NCBI GenBank assembly: GCA_046302815.1
Contig: JBKCHO010000126.1
Span: 1-28,618 of the forward strand
Origin: JALRAP01 sp046302815
GTDB lineage: Bacteria > Bacteroidota > Bacteroidia > AKYH767-A > OLB10
Direction: 5' to 3'
Length of the DNA stretch: 28,618 nt
Shown here piece by piece: positions 7,915 to 14,840 of this stretch; the first letter of the stretch is position 1, and each line of letters starts with the position of its first letter. The translations under genes and the position numbers were made by a program. The notes under the pieces were generated by a model. The model was given only the letters and a program-made list of their open reading frames with translations. It ran no database searches and was not told the origin of the DNA.

Positions 7915-8343
7915 TCATCTGTTGAAAAACATCTTGTAGTGTAGGATGTTACACTCTTCGAATATGTCGCCATATTTAGTGAAGCCATGTTTTTCATAAA
8001 AAACCTGAGCAGTTAGTTGGGCATGTAGGTAAATGGGAACACCTGCAGGTATTGTGTCAGTCAAAACTCTTTTGAGAATAGCGGCGGCTACACCTTTATA
8101 TCTTAATTCTTTTAAAACTGCGAATCGTTCCAGTTTGATACCGTTTTTTGTAACCCTCCACCGGGCAGTTCCGGCAGGGATCCCATTGATCAATCCGAGG
8201 TAGTGGATGGCAGTACTCTCATATTCATCAAACTCCTCCGCCTCCAAGACATTTTGCTCTTCAACAAATACCTTCCGGCGGATTTGAAAAATTGGCTCAC
8301 AAACCACACTGTCCGAAAAAGGACACGATACCACTTCTATCAT
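7915..8343 (-). CDS. GNAT family N-acetyltransferase (ElaA-like)
   Basis: A 142-residue single-domain acetyltransferase. The N-terminal IRRKVFVEEQNV (21-32) is typical of ElaA-like GNAT proteins. The acetyl-CoA pyrophosphate-binding motif A is LKELRYKGVAAAIL (77-90), with R81-x-x-G84-x-A86. The late YEKHGF (116-121) is also conserved in the family. The acceptor substrate is unknown. It is the first gene of the minus-strand run. The gap to the divergent CotH gene is 200 bases, so a promoter probably lies there, although I do not see a good TAnnTTTG match upstream on this strand. Confidence 0.93.
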   Translation of the reverse strand: MIEVVSCPFSDSVVCEPIFQIRRKVFVEEQNVLEAEEFDEYESTAIHYLGLINGIPAGTARWRVTKNGIKLERFAVLKELRYKGVAAAILKRVLTDTIPAGVPIYLHAQLTAQVFYEKHGFTKYGDIFEECNILHYKMFFNR

Positions 8344-8474
8344 GTGATAAAATTAGTCATTATCCTTCAACTGCCACAGATGTTGTAGTTGTTTGAGTTT
8401 GTGGATTTGCATTTAATTGTTTGATAATCAGAACTTATTGATGTTTCTTCAATAATTAAAACCTTTTTAATTAA

Positions 8475-8508
8475 TTGTTACCTCCATTTAGCATTAATGT
8501 TAATTTTA
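8475..8508 (+). promoter_or_regulatory. Candidate Bacteroidota promoter for the CotH-protein gene
   Basis: TTG at 8475 and TAATTTTA at 8501 are 23 bases apart. This resembles the Bacteroidota pattern TTG-N(17-23)-TAnnTTTG, with one mismatch in the -7 box. Transcription would begin about 30 bases before the ATG at 8544. Confidence 0.35.
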
Positions 8509-8543
8509 CGGAAACAACTGTCATATCGCTAAAATCAATCTAT

Positions 8544-11075
8544 ATGAATCGTTTTTACAAAAATGTGCTTGCAATCTTGTCATGTATCCTTGTGTGGAAT
8601 GCTTCTAATGCCCAGGTCGTCATTAACGAATTTTCAGCGTCTAATTTGACGCAATTCGTTGATAATTACCAAGACTATGAGGATTGGATTGAACTTTATA
8701 ATACCAGCTCCTCTACGGTTTCTTTGACTGGTTATTATTTGAGTGATGATACCACCAATTTGATGAAATATCAAATACCTGCCAATGTTAATATCAATGC
8801 GGGTGGATTTGTGCGTTTTTGGTGCTCCGGTCGCAACATCTCTTCAGGCACCAACCACCATACCAATTTCAAATTGAAGCAAACCAAAAACACCAACGAA
8901 TTCATCGTGTTGTCTAGTCCTTCAGGTTCTTTGGTTGATTCTGTTAAAATAAGGAAAACCCAGCTGGGGCACTCCAGGGGAAGGACGACCAATGGTGCGT
9001 CTACTTGGAGCATCTTTACGGCTCCAACTCCCAATGCATCTAACAACACGGCTACAGCCTACATAGATTATGCCGATAGACCAGATTATGATTTTGCTCC
9101 AGGATTTTATACTGGATCATTAACATTAACGATTACCACTACCGAGCCCGGTGCCACTATCCGTTACACCATTGATGGTACATTGCCTACCACATCTTCA
9201 GCACTATACACAGGTCCAATTAGTCTCACTGCTACGAAAGTGGTTAAAGCCATTACCTACAGTTCAAACTCTTCTATCTTACCAAGCTTCGTAGAATTTG
9301 GAACCTATTTCTTCAATGTCAGCCATACTCTTCCTATAGTATCCATTGCAGCCACCTCACTTTCGAATTTGGCCAATGGTTCCGGCACATTGGAACCTAA
9401 AGGGACTTTCGAAATGTTTGATGTTTCAGGAGCACGGGTTGCAAACACCTATGGTGAGTTCAACAGACATGGCCAGGATAGTTGGGTTCTTAGCCAGAGA
9501 AGTTTGGATTTTGTTTCCCGAGATGAGATGGGATACAATCACTCAGTTGAACATCAGTTATTCGCTTCTACACCAAGAAGTAATTTCCAAAAACTGATTT
9601 TGCGAGCAGCAGGAGATGACAACTACCCAGCCGACCACCGTCCCGCCAATCAAGGAAGCGCTCACATTAGAGATGCATATATCCAAAACATGGCCATTGA
9701 AGGAGGATTAAATTTGGATGTTCGTCGCGGAGCCAAGTGTATCGTTTACCTCAATGGTAACTATTGGGGTGTTTATGACATCAGAGACAATCCCGATGAC
9801 CACGACTATACCGATTACTACTACGGACAGGATAAATTCAACCTATATTATATTGAGACTTGGGGTAACACTTGGGCTGAATACGGAGGTACTGCTGCCC
9901 TTAACGCATGGAATGCCTTTTACAGTTATGCTATGGGCGCCAACATGAATGATCCTGCTGCTTATCAATATGTGATGGATCGCTACGATGCCACTAGCTT
10001 GGTAGATTATGTTTTGGTAAATTCTTTCACGGTTTGTTCCGATTGGCTTAACTATAATACGGGATGGTGGAGAGGTTTGGATAGTACGGGTTCACATCTT
10101 AAATGGGGATACATCCTTTGGGATAACGATGCTACTTTTGGTCATTATATCAACTATACTGGAATAGCCAATACCGGTCCCAATGCAAACCCTTGCCAGG
10201 TAGAATCTTTGTCAGGTTCTAGCGATCCCAAAGGTCATATTGCGTTTTTAAATAAATTGAGAACAAATCCAACCTTTAATAGATATTACATTAATCGTCA
10301 AATCGATTTGTGGAACACAGTATTCAGCTGCGATAATATGTTATCAAAGTTGGATAGTATCATCAATTTGCTAAGTCCAGAAATGACTGCCCACTCCAAT
10401 AGATGGAGTGGAACTTATACCGAGTGGTATAACAACGCACAGGATCTTCGTGATTTCATTGTTACCCGCTGCAACAATATGTCTAATGGATTGATGAGTT
10501 GCTACAGCTTGACCGGTCCCTACCAGCTAACCCTGAATACCGATCCTGCAGGTGCCGGCAATATCCAGCTTAATTCGTTGAATATTTCCAATTTTCCGTG
10601 GACAGGTACTTACTTTGGTAATATTCAAACCAGTATAACGGCCAGTGCAAACAACGGCTATACCTTCAATGGTTGGACACCTGGAAGCCAGGTTTTCAAT
10701 CCGGGAAATACAACACCAGGAGTTAATTTCAGCTTAACTTCTACGGACTCAGTTGTGGCGCACTTTACAGGTTCAACCTATCTTCCTGAAGTTCCTGAAG
10801 CCAATGTGTCACTCATGGTTTCTCCAAATGTTTTTTCATCTAGTACACAGGTGGAAGTTTATTTGCCCTCGAAATCCTCTGTAAAGCTTTCTCTTTACGG
10901 AATGGATGGTAAAAAAGTCATGGAGTTAATTGATAATGGCTCGCTTTCTTCCGGCTTGCATAGGATTGAACTAGATTTGACCGGTTCATCTCTTCCAGCC
11001 GGATTATATTTCCTGGAATTGATTTCTGGTTCCAGCAGGGAAACGGCTAAGATTGTATATGCTCCTAACCGTTGA
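8544..11075 (+). CDS. Secreted CotH-kinase-domain protein with lamin-tail, chitobiase-C-like and T9SS sorting domains
   Basis: An 843-residue multidomain exported protein. A signal peptide (about 1-23, cut near SNA|Q) is followed by a lamin-tail domain (about 24-140), a chitobiase C-terminal-like domain (about 182-247, PGATIRYTIDGTLPT), a CotH kinase domain (about 282-655), a divergent InlB-type repeat (about 660-743, GYTFNGW then VVAHF) and a T9SS type A sorting domain (about 759-843). The CotH domain has the metal-binding signature WDNDATFG (526-533) and the upstream NYNTGWWRGL segment. Bacillus CotH is an atypical kinase that phosphorylates spore-coat proteins; this copy would act at the cell surface or outside it, and its substrate is unknown. 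The start at 8544 gives a proper signal peptide; an in-frame TTG at 8475 would bury it. It heads the cluster that holds the VTC and DUF4956 genes. Confidence 0.9.
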   Translation: MNRFYKNVLAILSCILVWNASNAQVVINEFSASNLTQFVDNYQDYEDWIELYNTSSSTVSLTGYYLSDDTTNLMKYQIPANVNINAGGFVRFWCSGRNISSGTNHHTNFKLKQTKNTNEFIVLSSPSGSLVDSVKIRKTQLGHSRGRTTNGASTWSIFTAPTPNASNNTATAYIDYADRPDYDFAPGFYTGSLTLTITTTEPGATIRYTIDGTLPTTSSALYTGPISLTATKVVKAITYSSNSSILPSFVEFGTYFFNVSHTLPIVSIAATSLSNLANGSGTLEPKGTFEMFDVSGARVANTYGEFNRHGQDSWVLSQRSLDFVSRDEMGYNHSVEHQLFASTPRSNFQKLILRAAGDDNYPADHRPANQGSAHIRDAYIQNMAIEGGLNLDVRRGAKCIVYLNGNYWGVYDIRDNPDDHDYTDYYYGQDKFNLYYIETWGNTWAEYGGTAALNAWNAFYSYAMGANMNDPAAYQYVMDRYDATSLVDYVLVNSFTVCSDWLNYNTGWWRGLDSTGSHLKWGYILWDNDATFGHYINYTGIANTGPNANPCQVESLSGSSDPKGHIAFLNKLRTNPTFNRYYINRQIDLWNTVFSCDNMLSKLDSIINLLSPEMTAHSNRWSGTYTEWYNNAQDLRDFIVTRCNNMSNGLMSCYSLTGPYQLTLNTDPAGAGNIQLNSLNISNFPWTGTYFGNIQTSITASANNGYTFNGWTPGSQVFNPGNTTPGVNFSLTSTDSVVAHFTGSTYLPEVPEANVSLMVSPNVFSSSTQVEVYLPSKSSVKLSLYGMDGKKVMELIDNGSLSSGLHRIELDLTGSSLPAGLYFLELISGSSRETAKIVYAPNR

Positions 11076-11130
11076 TGTTTAAAATTTCTGAGATCTTCTA
11101 GTTTACATCCGTAACGCATTGCTTCGAAAT

Positions 11131-11547
11131 ATGAATCGAAATAGCAGGATTTTATTTTATCCAATAATCTTTGTCTTATTTCTATCGGGATTCTTGAACT
11201 CATGTGAAAAAGGACCCGGGGAAGGGGGCAACTCTACGATACGAGGATATGTTCGAATGGTTGATTTGTCCAACCAGCAAGACACACTTGAGTATGATGC
11301 TTTTGACCAGGATGTTTATCTGATTTATGGAGATGATGTTTCTTTTAGTGAACGAACTAAAACATCCTTTAACGGTATGTTTGAATTTAAGTATTTACGA
11401 AAAGGTTCATACACGGTTTATGTGTATTCTGAGGATGAGTTTTCCACTTCAGGAACAAGGCCAGTCATCGAAAAGTTGGAAATCAATAACCGTAAACAAG
11501 TTGTGAATACCGACACCTTGTTCATATACAACTATTTCGGTCTATAA
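11131..11547 (+). CDS. Small lipoprotein with probable beta-sandwich fold
   Basis: A 138-residue protein with a signal sequence and lipobox LNSC, so it is probably anchored in the envelope. The mature part (about 25-138) reads like a short carboxypeptidase-regulatory or transthyretin-like beta-sandwich: STIRGYVRMVDL at the start, then SFNGMFEFKYLRKGSYTVYVYSED. Such domains usually bind or scaffold and are not enzymes. The ATG at 11131 is chosen over a TTG at 11119. It lies 55 bases after the CotH-protein gene and 30 before the repeat-protein gene, all in the same direction, so it is probably co-transcribed. The specific function is unknown. Confidence 0.75.
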   Translation: MNRNSRILFYPIIFVLFLSGFLNSCEKGPGEGGNSTIRGYVRMVDLSNQQDTLEYDAFDQDVYLIYGDDVSFSERTKTSFNGMFEFKYLRKGSYTVYVYSEDEFSTSGTRPVIEKLEINNRKQVVNTDTLFIYNYFGL

Positions 11548-11577
11548 TTTTATTGATAAGATTAAAAGTTACTTTGA

Positions 11578-12171
11578 ATGGGTAGGTTCGTATTGCGTTC
11601 TGTTCTTGTATGTCTTTTATGTGGTTTTAGTTTTGCTTGTGTTTCATTTGGTCAATCAAGGAAGGATATTCGAAAGAACTCCATCAGATCCTGCACAGAA
11701 ACAATGCTATCTTATTGTGATGGTAAGGAACATGTGTGGACAGAATCAATCATTAAATACGATAAGGATGGGAATGTGGTAGAAGAGATTAGTTACGAAT
11801 CGGATGGTTCTTTGCGTGATAAGAAAACATTTCGATATCATTCCACCGGAAAGGTGCTTGAAGAGTTGAATTACGGCAGAGAGGGGGTTTTGGAAAGTAA
11901 AACAACTTTCAGTTACGACGATGATGGAGAGAAACTCTCTGAAAAAAGATTCAGTGGCTCCGGTGAAATTATTGAATGGGTAAAATACGATGTCAATAAG
12001 CTTGGTCAGCGCATATCCGAATCATATTATGATTCCGAAGGAAAGCTGTTAAGGAAGTCAGTAATCTCATATGATACTAATGGTTTACGAAAAGAGAAAA
12101 AAAATTATACATCTAGTGATAAACTCTTGTCGGTAAAAAGATATAACTTCAAAACATCGACCAAAGACTAA
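11578..12171 (+). CDS. Exported YD-type repeat protein
   Basis: A 197-residue protein with an N-terminal signal sequence, probably cut near FGQ at about residue 26; C21 is an alternative but non-canonical lipobox. From about residue 57 it consists of about five tandem units of roughly 26 residues, each of the form Y-D-x-x-G-x-x-x-x-E-x-x-Y then G-x-L-x-x-K. Examples are YDKDGNVVEEISYESDGSL, YHSTGKVLEELNYGREGVL and YDSEGKLLRKSVISY. This resembles RHS/YD or MORN-like beta-hairpin repeats, which form extended binding surfaces. There is no toxin or enzyme domain. It ends 38 bases before the preferred VTC start. The function is unknown; context suggests a periplasmic or surface part of the CotH-VTC cluster. 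Confidence 0.78.
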   Translation: MGRFVLRSVLVCLLCGFSFACVSFGQSRKDIRKNSIRSCTETMLSYCDGKEHVWTESIIKYDKDGNVVEEISYESDGSLRDKKTFRYHSTGKVLEELNYGREGVLESKTTFSYDDDGEKLSEKRFSGSGEIIEWVKYDVNKLGQRISESYYDSEGKLLRKSVISYDTNGLRKEKKNYTSSDKLLSVKRYNFKTSTKD

Positions 12172-12209
12172 TATTCAAATTGAAAAGCCAATCACTATAT
12201 AAAGTTAAT

Positions 12210-12956
12210 ATGCTTAGCCGTTTTAGAGGGGTTTCGCTCATGGAAATTGACAAAGTGTCCCTTCAAGATAGGATGGATACAAAATTCGTTTTTTCCGAAC
12301 TTTTTCTAGATGAGTTATTGCAGAGTTTATGCGATTCTGGATATGCTGTTTTAGATATCAATGGAAACAGGTTTTTTCGGTACGATTCTGTTTACTATGA
12401 TACTGCCGATTACTCGCTCTATCATCGACACGCTTGTGGTAAAATGAACCGCTTTAAGATTCGTAAGCGCACCTATTTGGACACCGGAAGTGTTTTTTTT
12501 GAAGTGAAACATAAAAACAACAGGGGTAGGACTTTAAAAAGCAGGGTAGGCTTGGAAACCCTTAGTGATTCATCAAAGCAGGTCAAGCTTTTGCAAGAGA
12601 AAACCCCTTTTGAAATCAATAGCCTTCAAGAATCATTGCAAGTAAAATATACAAGAATCACACTCGTGAGTCCATCCTTTGATGAACGGGTCACTATTGA
12701 TATGGATTTATCCTACCGTTTAGGGGAACAAACTTGGGATGTTGAAGGGTTGGTTATTGCTGAACTGAAGCAAAATCGCGCTTCCTCATCACTTTTTAGT
12801 CGATTGATGAAGGAACTGCGAATCAGACCTTCTTCATTAAGTAAATATTGCTTGGGGGTATCAAAATTGGCAGTTGGAATAAAATCCAATAACTTCAAGC
12901 CCCAATTACTAATGGTAAACAAAATACAAAATGCTACTACAGGACTTAGACAGTGA
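12210..12956 (+). CDS. VTC-domain (polyphosphate polymerase-like) protein
   Basis: A 248-residue soluble protein of the VTC branch of the triphosphate tunnel metalloenzyme superfamily. In yeast, the VTC4 domain makes polyphosphate from ATP. Tunnel-type residues are visible in order: RMDTKFVF (R21, K25), YYDT (62-65), RFKIRKRTY (R81, R85, R87), FEVKHK (E98, K100, K102), KSR (110-112), IDMDLSYR (163-170), AELKQNR (E185, K187) and SLSKYCLG (K212). The full set suggests an active enzyme, though bacterial members are largely uncharacterised. No transmembrane helix is present, so it would act in the cytosol, probably with the DUF4956 membrane protein encoded next. The ATG at 12210 is preferred; an in-frame TTG at 12180 would add 10 residues. 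Confidence 0.88.
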   Translation: MLSRFRGVSLMEIDKVSLQDRMDTKFVFSELFLDELLQSLCDSGYAVLDINGNRFFRYDSVYYDTADYSLYHRHACGKMNRFKIRKRTYLDTGSVFFEVKHKNNRGRTLKSRVGLETLSDSSKQVKLLQEKTPFEINSLQESLQVKYTRITLVSPSFDERVTIDMDLSYRLGEQTWDVEGLVIAELKQNRASSSLFSRLMKELRIRPSSLSKYCLGVSKLAVGIKSNNFKPQLLMVNKIQNATTGLRQ

Positions 12957-12960
12957 AATC

Positions 12961-13548
12961 ATGGAAACCGGATTCAATTTGTTCAACAAGTTGTCTCCAA
13001 AGTTTTTTCTCAGATTGTTGATCGATATCAGTGCGGTTTTCGTGTTGATTCGTTTTGTTTATTTCCCGGTTTACAGAAACCGTGAATATGTTTTCACCTT
13101 TTTTATTTTCAATTTGATCATTTTCCTGATCACCTATCTTTTGAACAAGGTAGAAATGAGTATGGGTGCTGCTTTTGGCTTATTTGCCGTTTTTTCCATG
13201 TTACGATACCGGACCGAGGATATCTCTATTAAAGATATGACATATATGTTCCTGGTTATAGCTATGGGACTAATTAATGCCGTTACCAAGGGAAGCTGGG
13301 ATGAACTCTTGTTGTTGATGATAATCATAATCTTCATCACTTGGTTGTTGGAAAGCAGAGTTCTTATGCGCAAAGAGGTTTCCAGGTTGGTCATGTATGA
13401 GAATATCGACTTAATAAAACCTGAGAACCGGCATTTGCTTATTGCAGATTTAGAAACCCGGCTGGGCGTTAAGATCAATACTGTGACCATTGGCAAAATA
13501 GATTTTTTAAGGGATACTGCCCAGGTTCAAGTGCACTATTATGAATAG
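12961..13548 (+). CDS. DUF4956 multi-pass membrane protein
   Basis: A 195-residue inner-membrane protein. Hydrophobic helices lie at about 16-38, 43-62, 68-80, 92-107 and 114-131, followed by a soluble C-terminal region of about 65 residues. The family signature is FGLFAVFSMLRYRTEDISIKD (72-92), followed by MTYMFLVIAMGLINA. DUF4956 has no established function, but I recall its genes commonly neighbouring VTC-domain genes, as here. By analogy with the yeast VTC complex it could anchor the enzyme or form a channel for its product; this is inference. The ATG at 12961 is 4 bases after the VTC stop; an in-frame ATG at 12931 would overlap that gene by 26 bases. The end overlaps the DUF2490 gene by 8 bases. 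Confidence 0.9.
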   Translation: METGFNLFNKLSPKFFLRLLIDISAVFVLIRFVYFPVYRNREYVFTFFIFNLIIFLITYLLNKVEMSMGAAFGLFAVFSMLRYRTEDISIKDMTYMFLVIAMGLINAVTKGSWDELLLLMIIIIFITWLLESRVLMRKEVSRLVMYENIDLIKPENRHLLIADLETRLGVKINTVTIGKIDFLRDTAQVQVHYYE

Positions 13549-14203
13549 AATTCTGTTTGTAATTGTTGCATTTTTTCCTTCTGTTGGCTTTGGACAGGTC
13601 AATGATGCTGGACTTTGGTCTTCGGTCAATTTGGAAACGAAACTTGCCAAAAAAGTAGGTTTAGAGGTTGCTACTGAATGTCGCTTAAATGAAAATTTCT
13701 CGGAACTTGGAACAATTTACTCCGAGATGCTTATGTCCTATAAAATCTCCAAGCCATTCCAGGTTTCTGTAGGGTATCGGTATATAGCAAAGCGCAGGTA
13801 TGATGATAGCTACAGCATAAGACATCGACTTCTTATAAATATGTCCTATCGTAAGAAAACAGATTGGGTCATTGCCACATTAAGACTTAGGTATCAATCA
13901 CAATTTACGGATGTGAACAAGTCCGACAATTGGAGGGTTCCTGAGGATTATCTACGCGCTAAGATTGCATTTAAGTTTGAAACACCATACAAATGGAAGC
14001 CCTATTTTTCATCAGAGACTTTTTACCATTTGAACGACCCTGATGGAGTATTGTTCAGGGATTACCGGCTTGCTGCAGGTATCGATTATTCCATTAACAA
14101 GAAAACAGGTGTTAATTTGGGATATCTTATCGATAAGGAGGTCAATGTTTCAAATCCCTGGACCAACTATGTCATTACACTTGGCCTCAACTTGGAGCTC
14201 TGA
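13541..14203 (+). CDS. DUF2490 outer-membrane beta-barrel protein
   Basis: A 220-residue protein with a signal peptide cut near GFG|Q (about residue 19). The rest shows alternating amphipathic strands typical of a small outer-membrane barrel, such as FQVSVGYRYIAKRR, WVIATLRLRYQSQF and TNYVITLGLNLEL at the C-terminus. It matches the DUF2490 family, which has no known function. It overlaps the DUF4956 gene by 8 bases, so it is likely co-translated with it and may be the outer-membrane part of the VTC/CotH cluster. Its last 54 bases overlap the convergent rlmE gene on the other strand. Confidence 0.85.
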   Translation: MNRILFVIVAFFPSVGFGQVNDAGLWSSVNLETKLAKKVGLEVATECRLNENFSELGTIYSEMLMSYKISKPFQVSVGYRYIAKRRYDDSYSIRHRLLINMSYRKKTDWVIATLRLRYQSQFTDVNKSDNWRVPEDYLRAKIAFKFETPYKWKPYFSSETFYHLNDPDGVLFRDYRLAAGIDYSINKKTGVNLGYLIDKEVNVSNPWTNYVITLGLNLEL

Positions 14204-14800
14204 TTCTGTACCTTTATAACCAAGGCCAATCATAAAAAACTCTTTACTCGACTGTTGGACGCTTTTTGGCCTGAGTAATTTCACCAACTTAAAATGTTTT
14301 TTTAGTTCATCTCTGAAACCCATAGCATCGCCGCTATCAAAAATCTTACAAACGAAATTGCCTCCTTTTCTAAGGAAGCGATGGGATGTGGCGAGAGCAG
14401 CTTCACACAACTCCAATGATTTCATCTGATCGGTAAATCTGCTATTTGTGGTATCTGGGGCCATATCAGAAATGACAGCATCAAACAATCTAGAAAAGCC
14501 ATGTTGTTCCAGTACTGGACCCGGATCCAACGAGAGCATGTCTCCTTTGATAAAAACGGCATTGGGAAGATCTAAAAAAACCTTTTTAAGATCAATGCCA
14601 AGCAACCTTCCTTTCTCACCGATAGCCTTTGAAGCGTATTGGGACCAAGACCCGGGCGACGCTCCCAAATCGAGTATATAATCACCCTTTTTGATGACTC
14701 TGAACTTCTGGTCAATTTCCTGCAACTTGTAAACCGATCTGGCAACGAATTGCTCCTTACGGGCCTTTTTGGCGAAATGATCGTTTACCTTGTAAGACAT
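14150..14800 (-). CDS. rlmE: 23S rRNA (uridine-2'-O-)methyltransferase RlmE/FtsJ family
   Basis: Adds a 2'-O-methyl group from SAM to a uridine in the 23S rRNA A-loop. The SAM site is LDLGASPGSWSQYA (43-56). The K-D-K-E catalytic tetrad reads K25 (SVYKL), D112 (SDMAPD), K152 (CKIF) and E187 (KEFF). The recognisable domain ends at about residue 197 (GLGYKG); about 19 further residues run on into the 3' end of the convergent DUF2490 gene. The two genes share 54 bases tail to tail. It lies 40 bases downstream of the PhoH gene and is probably transcribed with it. Confidence 0.95.
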   Translation of the reverse strand: MSYKVNDHFAKKARKEQFVARSVYKLQEIDQKFRVIKKGDYILDLGASPGSWSQYASKAIGEKGRLLGIDLKKVFLDLPNAVFIKGDMLSLDPGPVLEQHGFSRLFDAVISDMAPDTTNSRFTDQMKSLELCEAALATSHRFLRKGGNFVCKIFDSGDAMGFRDELKKHFKLVKLLRPKSVQQSSKEFFMIGLGYKGTESELQVEAKCNDIVGPGI

Positions 14801-14840
14801 AGTACAACAAAGATAGTGTCATTCCAGACGATATCTACGA

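Noticed and set aside
8454..8472. AATTAAAA/TTTTAATT inverted repeat
   Set aside because: It is purely AT, in an AT-rich gap, with no T-run or position that suggests a function.
8475..8543. N-terminal extension of the CotH protein from a TTG start
   Set aside because: It would bury the signal peptide, and the TTG is better read as a -33 promoter element.
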